The position numbers were made by a program, and so were the translations under genes. This document shows, one piece after another, positions 20,647 to 28,609 of a DNA stretch of 64,000 nucleotides (the first letter of the stretch is position 1; each line of letters begins with the position of its first letter). The notes below the pieces were generated by a model. It was not told where the DNA came from. It made no database searches and saw only the letters and a program-made list of their open reading frames with translations. The stretch comes from Campylobacteraceae bacterium (lineage in GTDB: Bacteria; Campylobacterota; Campylobacteria; Campylobacterales; Sulfurovaceae): the NCBI GenBank assembly GCA_027035765.1, contig JALVUD010000024.1, forward strand, positions 1 through 64,000. The letters run 5' to 3'.

Positions 20647-22319
20647 GCGTTGCCTCCTTTGGGTAGATGCACATGGAAGGTGGTTCCCTTTTCATCACCC
20701 TCGATCTCGATATAACCGCCGTAGAGATAGACGAACTTGTAGATCATATAGAGTCCGATTCCTCCACCGCTCTTTTTGGTGGTGAAAAAGGGCCTGCGGA
20801 TCTTTTCGAGGATCGAAGGGTCGATCCTCTGGCCTGTATTGGAAACCGTCAACACGGCATATCCCGCCTCCTCCCGGGAGTCGATCCGTATCTCTCCCCC
20901 TTCGTTGCACGCCTCGAGAGCGTTGGAGAGAAGATTCATGACGATGGAGTCGAAATCGAGCGGTGACATCTCCACCGTCAAGGAAGGAAGCATATGTTTA
21001 TGGAGACGAATCGATTTCTCACTCAACTGTCGCGAAAAGAGAAAGAGCACGCTTTCGATGCGATTTTTGAGATCGATTCGCTCCAGCATCCCCTGATCGA
21101 CCGAAGCCCCCCGTTTGAGAAAATCCAGGACCATCCTATTGACTTTCTGCAGAATAACGAGCATCCTCTCACGGTCCTCTCCGTCCACCTGATCCTGCTC
21201 CAGCAGGATGCGGATGGGTTGGAGGTAGTTCTTGATCTCATGGACCACTTCGGCGGAGATCTCACCGACGATCTCGAAGGCGTTTTTGATGAGGATCTGC
21301 TCTTCCATCTTTTTCACGGAGGTGATGTCGGTGAAGAAAAAGACCCGGCTCCTGCCGATTTCTTCTACTGTTACATAGAGATAGAGAGGTTTTCCATCCT
21401 GGTCGCGGGCGTCGAGGACGAAGCGTTTCTCCCCGTTCAGCAGTCGGATTTTGATCGCTTCTTTATACGCTTCCCTGATACGATCTTCCTCAAGGATACA
21501 TTGTCCCAGCCGATTGGAGTTGTGGTAGACAAGCTTCAAATTCGCATTGCAGATCAGAATCAGGGCATCCAGGCTCTCCAGAATATTATGGTAGAAGAGT
21601 TTGGTCTCTTCTTCCTCCCGGATCATCGCTTCGATCTGACGGGCCATCGAGGTGAAGGTGTCAGAAAGTTCCGAGATCTCGTCCTTCTCGAAGGTTTTGA
21701 CCTCGACGATATCCTTCCATTCCTGACTCTGAATCTTGCCGGCGTAGCGGGAGAGACGCTCCAGTCTCGTGACGATCCGGTTGGAGATCAGATAGCCCAC
21801 AAGCGCAGAGAGCAGGGCGGCGGCCAGCAGCGCCAGCAGCAGGTGGACTTTCAGGTTTCGGATCAGGGTATCGATCAGGGTGTGCTCCTTGCGAAGCAGA
21901 AAGTAGCCGAAAACGCGATCTCTGCTTTTGAGAGGGAGGATCATCACTCCTTCTTTGTCCAACGCTCCACGACTGAAGCGATATCCGATGGGGAAGCGCT
22001 CAGGAGCGCTGGAGGCGATCACCCGATCGTGCGCATCGACGAAGGTTGCCTCCCGGATCAAATCGGTATTTTTCAGAGCGTTCATGATCTTGAAAATCTC
22101 CCAGTCGTTTCCCTCGAGCAGATTTTTGAGCACCGTATCCTCTTCGACCTGGATGATGGTCCGGATCGAATGTTCGATGGTGCGGTTGATGTTTTCGGTG
22201 AGCATCTTCCGGATGGTGAAGCCGATGCCCAGAGAGAGCAGGGCAATGACGACGAAAAGCGTCAGGGCGATTTTGGTTCGGATCCGAAGCCCGGCGATCC
22301 GCTCGAGTAGGAGACTCAT
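20643..22319 (-). CDS. aioS: AioS-type sensor histidine kinase (TM-periplasmic-TM-HAMP-PAS-HisKA)
   Basis: HAMP, VVHEIKNYLQPIRILLEQ, NLLSNALEACNEGGEI, SGGGIGLYMIYKFV; 4-bp overlap with aioR and aioX. Confidence 0.85.
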   Translation of the reverse strand: MSLLLERIAGLRIRTKIALTLFVVIALLSLGIGFTIRKMLTENINRTIEHSIRTIIQVEEDTVLKNLLEGNDWEIFKIMNALKNTDLIREATFVDAHDRVIASSAPERFPIGYRFSRGALDKEGVMILPLKSRDRVFGYFLLRKEHTLIDTLIRNLKVHLLLALLAAALLSALVGYLISNRIVTRLERLSRYAGKIQSQEWKDIVEVKTFEKDEISELSDTFTSMARQIEAMIREEEETKLFYHNILESLDALILICNANLKLVYHNSNRLGQCILEEDRIREAYKEAIKIRLLNGEKRFVLDARDQDGKPLYLYVTVEEIGRSRVFFFTDITSVKKMEEQILIKNAFEIVGEISAEVVHEIKNYLQPIRILLEQDQVDGEDRERMLVILQKVNRMVLDFLKRGASVDQGMLERIDLKNRIESVLFLFSRQLSEKSIRLHKHMLPSLTVEMSPLDFDSIVMNLLSNALEACNEGGEIRIDSREEAGYAVLTVSNTGQRIDPSILEKIRRPFFTTKKSGGGIGLYMIYKFVYLYGGYIEIEGDEKGTTFHVHLPKGGNA

Positions 22320-23191
22320 CGCTTCAGCCCTTTGTCAGGTGGTGTAGCGAGCGCTTTTTTGATCTCCCGGATGTTCGGATAGTCGAATCCCCCAGGTGCG
22401 ACGAAACCCTCCAGGGCCATCGCCTCGAGTATCGACCGTCCTTTGGCACGCTTTTTCATCGCAATCAGTGCGTTGCGGAGTTTTACTTTGACGGGGTCTG
22501 GCAGGTCTTTTCTCATGATGAAAGGAGGAATACCGAAGGGGCCGAAACGCTGAACCACTCTGAGACGGGCGGCTTCCCGGGGGTGGTTTCTACGATAGGC
22601 CTTGAAGACCGCACCGTCCACACTGGCTCCCTGGACAAAGCCTTTCAGGACGGCACGGATCGACTCCCCGTGGTCGTAGGTATAGACAATTCGTTTGAAA
22701 AAGCTTTCCGCTTTTTCCCCGTGTTTTCGGAGCTCGTATCGGGGAACGAGAGAGCCGGAGTTGGACTCGGGATCGCTCATGGCGTAGATTTTTTCCCGAA
22801 AATCGTACAGAGACCGGTAGGGGGTTCCTTTGCGGGCGATGACCAGCGAGTGGTAGTAGGGCTTTCCTTTGAGCAGCGGCAGTGCCAGAAGCTCCACCTT
22901 TTTCGCAGGGAGCAGATCGAGGTAGGTTGCACCGCAGACGTAGGCGATATCCACCGTTCCATCCAGGATCAGATGCCGCATCGTCGCATAACTGCGTGCA
23001 AACTTAATTTTGATTCTGTAACCGGTGTGCTCCGTCAGATAGTTTTTGAGTTCAAAAAGGGAAGAGATGTCCTCTTTGAGCGCCACGCCGGTGATCCCCA
23101 GAGTCAGCGGGCGGTTTGAGGCTCCCCAGAGAAATATAGGAAGAATCAGGAGGGTGATCAGTTTTTGAAAGATGCTGGTCAATTTTTGCAT
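22316..23191 (-). CDS. aioX: AioX-type periplasmic arsenite-binding protein (PhnD-like SBP)
   Basis: PhnD fold (LTLGITGVALKEDI, MRHLILDGTVDIAYVCGATYLDLL, YAMSDPESNSGSLVPRYELRKHG); single Cys in the DIAYVCG context; divergent to aioBA. Confidence 0.82.
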   Translation of the reverse strand: MQKLTSIFQKLITLLILPIFLWGASNRPLTLGITGVALKEDISSLFELKNYLTEHTGYRIKIKFARSYATMRHLILDGTVDIAYVCGATYLDLLPAKKVELLALPLLKGKPYYHSLVIARKGTPYRSLYDFREKIYAMSDPESNSGSLVPRYELRKHGEKAESFFKRIVYTYDHGESIRAVLKGFVQGASVDGAVFKAYRRNHPREAARLRVVQRFGPFGIPPFIMRKDLPDPVKVKLRNALIAMKKRAKGRSILEAMALEGFVAPGGFDYPNIREIKKALATPPDKGLKR

Positions 23192-23266
23192 CACGGCGCA
23201 TCCTCCCGGTCTTTATCTCTTTTTAAAAACCCAAAATTCGGGCTTCTCAACTATTGTAGCAGATCG

Positions 23267-23296
23267 TTGAAATAGCAGGCATCCGAAGACTACAAT
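23267..23296 (+). promoter_or_regulatory. Candidate sigma70-type promoter for aioBA (TTGAAA-N18-TACAAT)
   Basis: Hexamers at 23267-23272 and 23291-23296, about 28 nt upstream of the likely aioB ATG (23325). Confidence 0.5.
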
Positions 23297-23324
23297 GGGA
23301 GATAAAGAAAACAAAGGAGACAAA

Positions 23325-23801
23325 ATGAAAGATGAGAGCACGACCCGAAGAGGGTTTCTGAAAGGAATGGCAGGGATGACGGCAGCCGTCGCTGCCACCC
23401 CGGCACTGATGGCTTCCGGTACTCAAAAGAAGGATAATTTCTACGGATATGATGAAAAAGTCGTGGGCCTCGTCTCCAGGATCAAGAGCGCCGGATCTCT
23501 CGATTTCAACTACCCGGACAACGACTCTCCCTGCAAGGCAGTGATGGTCAACGGTCAGATCAAGGCCTACAGCCTGCTGTGCACCCACAAAGGATGCCCC
23601 ATCGTCTACAACGCCAGCAAACGAGCGTTCCGCTGTCCGTGCCACTTCAGTGAATTCGATGCGGAGCTGGATGGCCAGATGATCATCGGACAGGCGACGG
23701 AGAACATTCCCGAAATCCTGGTCCGAATCGATGGGGACAAAATCATCGCCTATGGCGTCAACGGCCTGATCTACGGCCGAGAATCAAATCTGAAAGGATA
23801 A
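23325..23801 (+). CDS. aioB: Arsenite oxidase small subunit (Rieske, Tat signal)
   Basis: Tat motif TTRRGFLKGMAG; Rieske boxes CTHKGCP and CPCHFSEFD; ATG at 23325 has SD AAAGGAG (ORF track begins upstream at 23295). Confidence 0.92.
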   Translation: MKDESTTRRGFLKGMAGMTAAVAATPALMASGTQKKDNFYGYDEKVVGLVSRIKSAGSLDFNYPDNDSPCKAVMVNGQIKAYSLLCTHKGCPIVYNASKRAFRCPCHFSEFDAELDGQMIIGQATENIPEILVRIDGDKIIAYGVNGLIYGRESNLKG

Positions 23802-23804
23802 GAG

Positions 23805-26288
23805 ATGGGATTTTCTATCAACGACAAACTTCCGTTGCCTCCTGTCGGAGCGGAAAAGAAAAACGTCACTTGCGAATTTTGTATCGTCGGCTGCGGCTAT
23901 ACCTCCTATAAATGGCCCAAGGGTACCAGCGGCACCCCCAAACGCAACGCATTGGGAGTCGATTTCACCCGGCAGCAGCCGGCACTGTCGGGGGTATGGG
24001 CCAGCGAACAGATGGTCAATACCGTCCGGGACCGTGACGGCAAAGAGTATCATGTGATGGTAATTCCCGATGCGAACTGTGTGGTCAACCAGGGACAGAA
24101 CTCCGCCCGGGGCGGCGCCATGGCGGCGACGCTCTACAACAAAAGCTCCTTCACCCGGGATCGGCTCCTCGATCCCCAGGTCTATGCCGGCAACAATCTG
24201 GCCCGGACCACCTGGGAGGATGCCCGGGATCTCACCGCCCGGGTGCTCAAAAAGATCATCGACAACGAAGGCCCTGACCAGGTCGCTTTCAAAGCCTTCG
24301 ATCATGGCGGGGGTGGCGGCGGATACGAAAACACCTGGGGAACAGGAAAGCTCTTCTTCTCGGCGATCCAGACCCGCTCCGCGGCGATCCACAACCGCCC
24401 CGCCTACAACTCTGAAGTACACGCCACCCGGGAGATGGGCATCGGCGAGCTCAACACCAGCTACTACGATACCGAGCTCTCCGACACACTCTTTGTCATC
24501 GGTGCCAACCCCTACGAGACCCAGACCAACCTCTATCTGCTCCACTGGGCCAAGAACCTCCAGGGGGCGACCGTCGCCGCCAAGAAAAAAGAGTTCGACA
24601 AAGGAGAGACGGCGGAAGCGGCCCGGATCATCTTCGTCGATCCGCGGCGGACCGCCAGCATCACCAACTCCATCGAACTGGCGGGCAGGGACCGGGTGCT
24701 GCATCTTCGGATCAAACCCGGCACCGACGTCACCCTGATGAACGCGCTCTTTACCTATATCCTGGAGCAGGGCTGGGAGGCGAAAGATTTCATCCGCAAG
24801 CATACGGAGAATTTCGAGAAAACGGCGAAGGCGAACAAAACCTCCCTCTCTGACGCCGCCAAAATCACAGGCCTCAAAGCGGAGGAGATCAAAAAGGCCG
24901 CCGAATGGATCGCCAAACCCAAAAAATCGGGCCATCGGCCCCGCACAGCGATCTTCTATGAAAAAGGGGTCATATGGGGCATCAAAAACTACGAGAATAT
25001 CGCCTCTATTGTCAATGTAGCGATCCTGACCCAGTCCGTCGGACGGGTCGGTACCGGGGTCTGCCGCCTCGGCGGGCACCAGGAGGGCTATGTACGCCCG
25101 GCGCCGCCCAAAGGGATGCCGGGTCGTCAGAATCTGGTCGTTATCGATGCGGAAGCGGCTCAGGGGAACTATCTCGCCTTCTTCGCCTGGGGATGCAATC
25201 CTTTCGTCGATTCGATCATGGGAGAGCGGCTGGCCACCTCCTTCAAACGGCGCAGCGACATCGTCAAAAAGGCCATGAGCCGAAATATCGGTGCTGACAA
25301 TGAGACCATGGCCGAAGCGATCTATCGGGCCTGCAAATATGACGGGGGGCTCTTCTTCATCGATGTGGACATCTATCCGACCTTCAAATCGGAGGTGGCC
25401 CACGTCTCCTTCCCGGCGGCGACGACGATGGAGATGAACCTGACCTCCATGAACGGTGAGCGGAGGGTCCGACTATCCGAAAAAATTGTCGACGCACCGG
25501 GGACCGCCAAACCCGACTGCCTCATCGCCGCCGAGATCGCCAACGCTCTCAAAGTGCTCTATGAGAAAGAGGGAAACAAGGAAATGGCAAAACGCTTCGA
25601 GGGCTTCGACTGGAAGAGCGAAGAGGACGCTTTCAAAGACGGCTTTGCGGGGCAGGGTGCCAAGATGGACTCCCAGGGGGGACCCACCGGTACCCTCGCT
25701 ACCTACGACCTGCTCAGGGCCAATGGAAATAACGGGGTACAAAACCCCATCGTCAAGGTAAGCAACGGCAAACTGGTCGGAACCCGCCGCCTCTACACAG
25801 ACAACAAGTTCGGCACCAAGTCGGGCAAGGCGATGTTCCAGCCCACTCCCCAGCCTCCAATCCCGAAGCAGGTGGCCAACCAGATGAAAAAATACGAGTT
25901 CTGGGTCACCTCCGGCCGGCTCAACGAGGTCTGGCAGTCCAACTACCACACCTCCCGCCTCCCCATGCCCAGCACCCGCTGGCCCATCGCTCCGGTGCCG
26001 ATCAACCCCGCCGACGCCAAAGCCAAGGGGATCAAGAGTGGAGATCCGGTCATGCTCTACAACGACTACGGCAGCGTCCGGGCCGTCGCCTATGTCACCG
26101 AGGAAACACGCAAGGGCGAGCTCTTCATGGCTTTCGGTTTCCCCAACTCACCGGTCAACAACATCGTGACCGACTTTGTCGATCCCGATACCAAAATCCC
26201 CTTCTACAAGGGTACAGCCGCCAGTCTGCGACGAATCGGACGCGTCGAGGATATCGCCGGCTCCATGTCCTTCAAAAACCGGGTCTGA
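23805..26288 (+). CDS. aioA: Arsenite oxidase large subunit (molybdopterin, 3Fe-4S)
   Basis: VTCEFCIVGCGYTSYKWP (CxxCxxxC), NSARGG in place of a fourth-Cys motif, LGGHQEGYVRP; adjacent to aioB. Confidence 0.95.
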   Translation: MGFSINDKLPLPPVGAEKKNVTCEFCIVGCGYTSYKWPKGTSGTPKRNALGVDFTRQQPALSGVWASEQMVNTVRDRDGKEYHVMVIPDANCVVNQGQNSARGGAMAATLYNKSSFTRDRLLDPQVYAGNNLARTTWEDARDLTARVLKKIIDNEGPDQVAFKAFDHGGGGGGYENTWGTGKLFFSAIQTRSAAIHNRPAYNSEVHATREMGIGELNTSYYDTELSDTLFVIGANPYETQTNLYLLHWAKNLQGATVAAKKKEFDKGETAEAARIIFVDPRRTASITNSIELAGRDRVLHLRIKPGTDVTLMNALFTYILEQGWEAKDFIRKHTENFEKTAKANKTSLSDAAKITGLKAEEIKKAAEWIAKPKKSGHRPRTAIFYEKGVIWGIKNYENIASIVNVAILTQSVGRVGTGVCRLGGHQEGYVRPAPPKGMPGRQNLVVIDAEAAQGNYLAFFAWGCNPFVDSIMGERLATSFKRRSDIVKKAMSRNIGADNETMAEAIYRACKYDGGLFFIDVDIYPTFKSEVAHVSFPAATTMEMNLTSMNGERRVRLSEKIVDAPGTAKPDCLIAAEIANALKVLYEKEGNKEMAKRFEGFDWKSEEDAFKDGFAGQGAKMDSQGGPTGTLATYDLLRANGNNGVQNPIVKVSNGKLVGTRRLYTDNKFGTKSGKAMFQPTPQPPIPKQVANQMKKYEFWVTSGRLNEVWQSNYHTSRLPMPSTRWPIAPVPINPADAKAKGIKSGDPVMLYNDYGSVRAVAYVTEETRKGELFMAFGFPNSPVNNIVTDFVDPDTKIPFYKGTAASLRRIGRVEDIAGSMSFKNRV

Positions 26289-26298
26289 AGACTTTCAT

Positions 26299-26370
26299 TT
26301 AGCGTCCCTTATCAATAGCTCCGCGAGATTGCCCGGTGCGGGGGTCGTCTTCGATGATGAGCAGTTTCAT
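26299..26370 (-). pseudogene. Truncated heavy-metal-type (CusR/CopR-like) response regulator, N-terminal 13 recognisable codons only
   Basis: MKLLIIEDDPRTG|QSRGAIDKGR*; ATGA overlap with the upstream PAP2 gene and SD; ends 10 bp from the aioA stop. Confidence 0.8.
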
Positions 26371-28403
26371 CGTCGTGAGCCTCCTTTGCCGTTTGTTTCG
26401 ATCCAGACCATTTTCGCATCGTCCAGATAGGGTTGGCCGGTGGCGTGTTTCCGGATCCGGGGAGTACCGACTTTGAGCACGCGGAGGGCGGCATGTGGGT
26501 AGAGCCGCTTCAGGGCTTCGGCTGCCTGATTCCGGGCCGGGGCGATCTCGGGGAGATATTCGGGCAGGAGCTTCCAGCGGCGGCCGGTCACGGCATCCGC
26601 AGTCCCCAGATAGACCGGCTGCCCCCGATAGCGCAGGCGGGTCGCCCAGAGATCGAGAAGTTCGGTGCCCAGAGAAGTCTTGAGGCTCAGACGGCAGATT
26701 GGTTCTCTGGCGTGCCAAAAAATCGGCGGGATTTTCAGATCCGCTTTCGGCAGCTCTTTCCACCCGGCATGCAGAAGCCCGGGGCAGGGATTTTGCTGCG
26801 CCACGACAGCCAGAGAGATCGGACGGCTGGGCAGCCCCAGGAGGTTACGGGTGAAGCGGTTCTCCTCGATCCGGAAGTATCCGGCGGGATCTTTCAGCTC
26901 GATGGGGGGCTTGAGGCGATGGGGGGCGCGCTTGTAGGGATGGGTCTGGAGATGATAAAGCGCCGCCGCTGCCGCCGTCAATGACACGAGGATCGTCAAA
27001 AGGTGCGCATGGGGCAGGGGAGGCCGATCGGCCGGAACCCCGCGTGACTCCATCCATTTCAAAAAGGTCACTCCCCCAAGCGCCCAGAGACTTCCCAGCA
27101 GCAGCCCCGCATAGACATCACTGAGATAGTGCTCTGCCAGATAGATCCGGCTGAAGGCGATGGCCAGTACCAGCACCAGCGTGGCGAAAAAAAGATCGAG
27201 ACGACGCCGCAGTCCGGTGCTGTGATGGATCAGCAGATAGCCCAGAAAGCCATAGAGTGCCACGGCGATGGTCGCATGGCCGCTGGGGAAAGACCAGGTA
27301 GGCTCGAAATAGTAGGCGATTTCGGGGCGGGGACGGTGAAAGACCAGCTTACCCAGGGTCAGAAAGATCAGAGCTCCCGAGACACTCAGCAGCAGAGCGA
27401 GGGCTTCACGGTAGCGACGGTAGAGGAGCAGCCCGGCCAGCACGGCGGCCAGGACCGCCGCCACCTCCGGCGCACGGCCCAGATAGGTGATCCAGGTAAA
27501 GAGACGAATCAGTTCCGGCGTGCGCCACTGGGCCATCAGGTTGGCCACAATTTGGTCGAGATAGACGATAGGGTCCCGGGTGAGAAAATCTTCGACGATC
27601 CCGCCGAAAAGAATCAGGATATAGCCCGAAAGCAGCATCAGGATCGTCAGGGGAAGTCCGCTGAAGCGGTCGCTCCGGAAACGGGCCGCCAGGAAGGCGA
27701 CGAAGCGGGGATGCCGTCGGCAGAAACGCTCTACCGGCGCACTGTGGCGAAAGCCCTCGGCCATCCCTTTGAGAATCTCCCAAAAGATCGGAAGGCTGCG
27801 CTGCAAAAAGCGTATCAGCATCCACACAACGACCAGGGCGACCGCCAAAGAGCCGATCACCGCAGCTGTGCGCCCCAGCATGGTCTGGGCGAGGGTCAAT
27901 GAGGAGGAGAAGAGATAGCCGATGCCGACAAATTCGAAACCCCAGCCGACAGCTCCGAGAAAGTTCCAAAAGATGAATTTTCCCCGATTCATCCGCGCCG
28001 ATCCTGCCAGGAAGGGAACGGTCTCCTTGAATCCCGGAATGAAGCGTGCCAGGAAGATCGAGACCGAACCGTGGCGGTCGAGAAAGTCGTGGGCCTTTTG
28101 AATCGCCGATTCGGGGAGATGGAGCCAGGGTTTGAGAAGTAGTGCACTGCCGTTTCGCTTGCCCAGCGTATAGTTGAGCAGATCCCCCAGGAAGGCCCCG
28201 GCGATCCCGGCGACCAGTACGGCGCCAAAATCCAGAACCCCCTGACCGGCCAGGATCCCAAGAATCAGGAGAATCGTCGATCCCGGAAGTAGCCAGCCCA
28301 GACCGATCAGCGTTTCCCCGAAAGCGGCAAAAAAGGCCAAAAGGGGCACAAAACCGCCTATCTGCTCAAGCAGCGTAATAAGCGTCGGTGGGATATTGTC
28401 CAT
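26367..28403 (-). CDS. DedA-PAP2-LssY_C fusion membrane protein
   Basis: DedA N-terminus (GWLLPGSTILLILGILAGQG, RFIPGFKETVPFLAG), PAP2 motifs (KLVFHRPRPE, SFPSGHATIAVALYG, SRIYLAEHYLSDVYAG), LssY-like C-terminus. Confidence 0.9.
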   Translation of the reverse strand: MDNIPPTLITLLEQIGGFVPLLAFFAAFGETLIGLGWLLPGSTILLILGILAGQGVLDFGAVLVAGIAGAFLGDLLNYTLGKRNGSALLLKPWLHLPESAIQKAHDFLDRHGSVSIFLARFIPGFKETVPFLAGSARMNRGKFIFWNFLGAVGWGFEFVGIGYLFSSSLTLAQTMLGRTAAVIGSLAVALVVVWMLIRFLQRSLPIFWEILKGMAEGFRHSAPVERFCRRHPRFVAFLAARFRSDRFSGLPLTILMLLSGYILILFGGIVEDFLTRDPIVYLDQIVANLMAQWRTPELIRLFTWITYLGRAPEVAAVLAAVLAGLLLYRRYREALALLLSVSGALIFLTLGKLVFHRPRPEIAYYFEPTWSFPSGHATIAVALYGFLGYLLIHHSTGLRRRLDLFFATLVLVLAIAFSRIYLAEHYLSDVYAGLLLGSLWALGGVTFLKWMESRGVPADRPPLPHAHLLTILVSLTAAAAALYHLQTHPYKRAPHRLKPPIELKDPAGYFRIEENRFTRNLLGLPSRPISLAVVAQQNPCPGLLHAGWKELPKADLKIPPIFWHAREPICRLSLKTSLGTELLDLWATRLRYRGQPVYLGTADAVTGRRWKLLPEYLPEIAPARNQAAEALKRLYPHAALRVLKVGTPRIRKHATGQPYLDDAKMVWIETNGKGGSRR

Positions 28404-28609
28404 TGAGTCCCTTTTCCTCAGATTGGTCCATATTCATGATTCTAAAGAGGGAAAATGAAAAAGAGATGAAAACAGGGCGGCAAAAGCATAATCTAACTAT
28501 TTGTTTATAAATCATAACCGAAACTGAGCCAAATTGGAGTATACTGAATAGATTGAGGATTGGTGATGTATACATCCGGCAGCCTAAAGTCCCAAAAGGG
28601 GATGAGAGT

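Noticed and set aside
20994-22310. 438-aa plus-strand ORF
   Set aside because: Antisense shadow of aioS
23195-23324. Sigma54 (-24/-12) promoter expected for aioBA
   Set aside because: No GG-N10-GC on either strand in the spacer
23784-25403. 539-aa minus-strand ORF
   Set aside because: Antisense shadow of aioA
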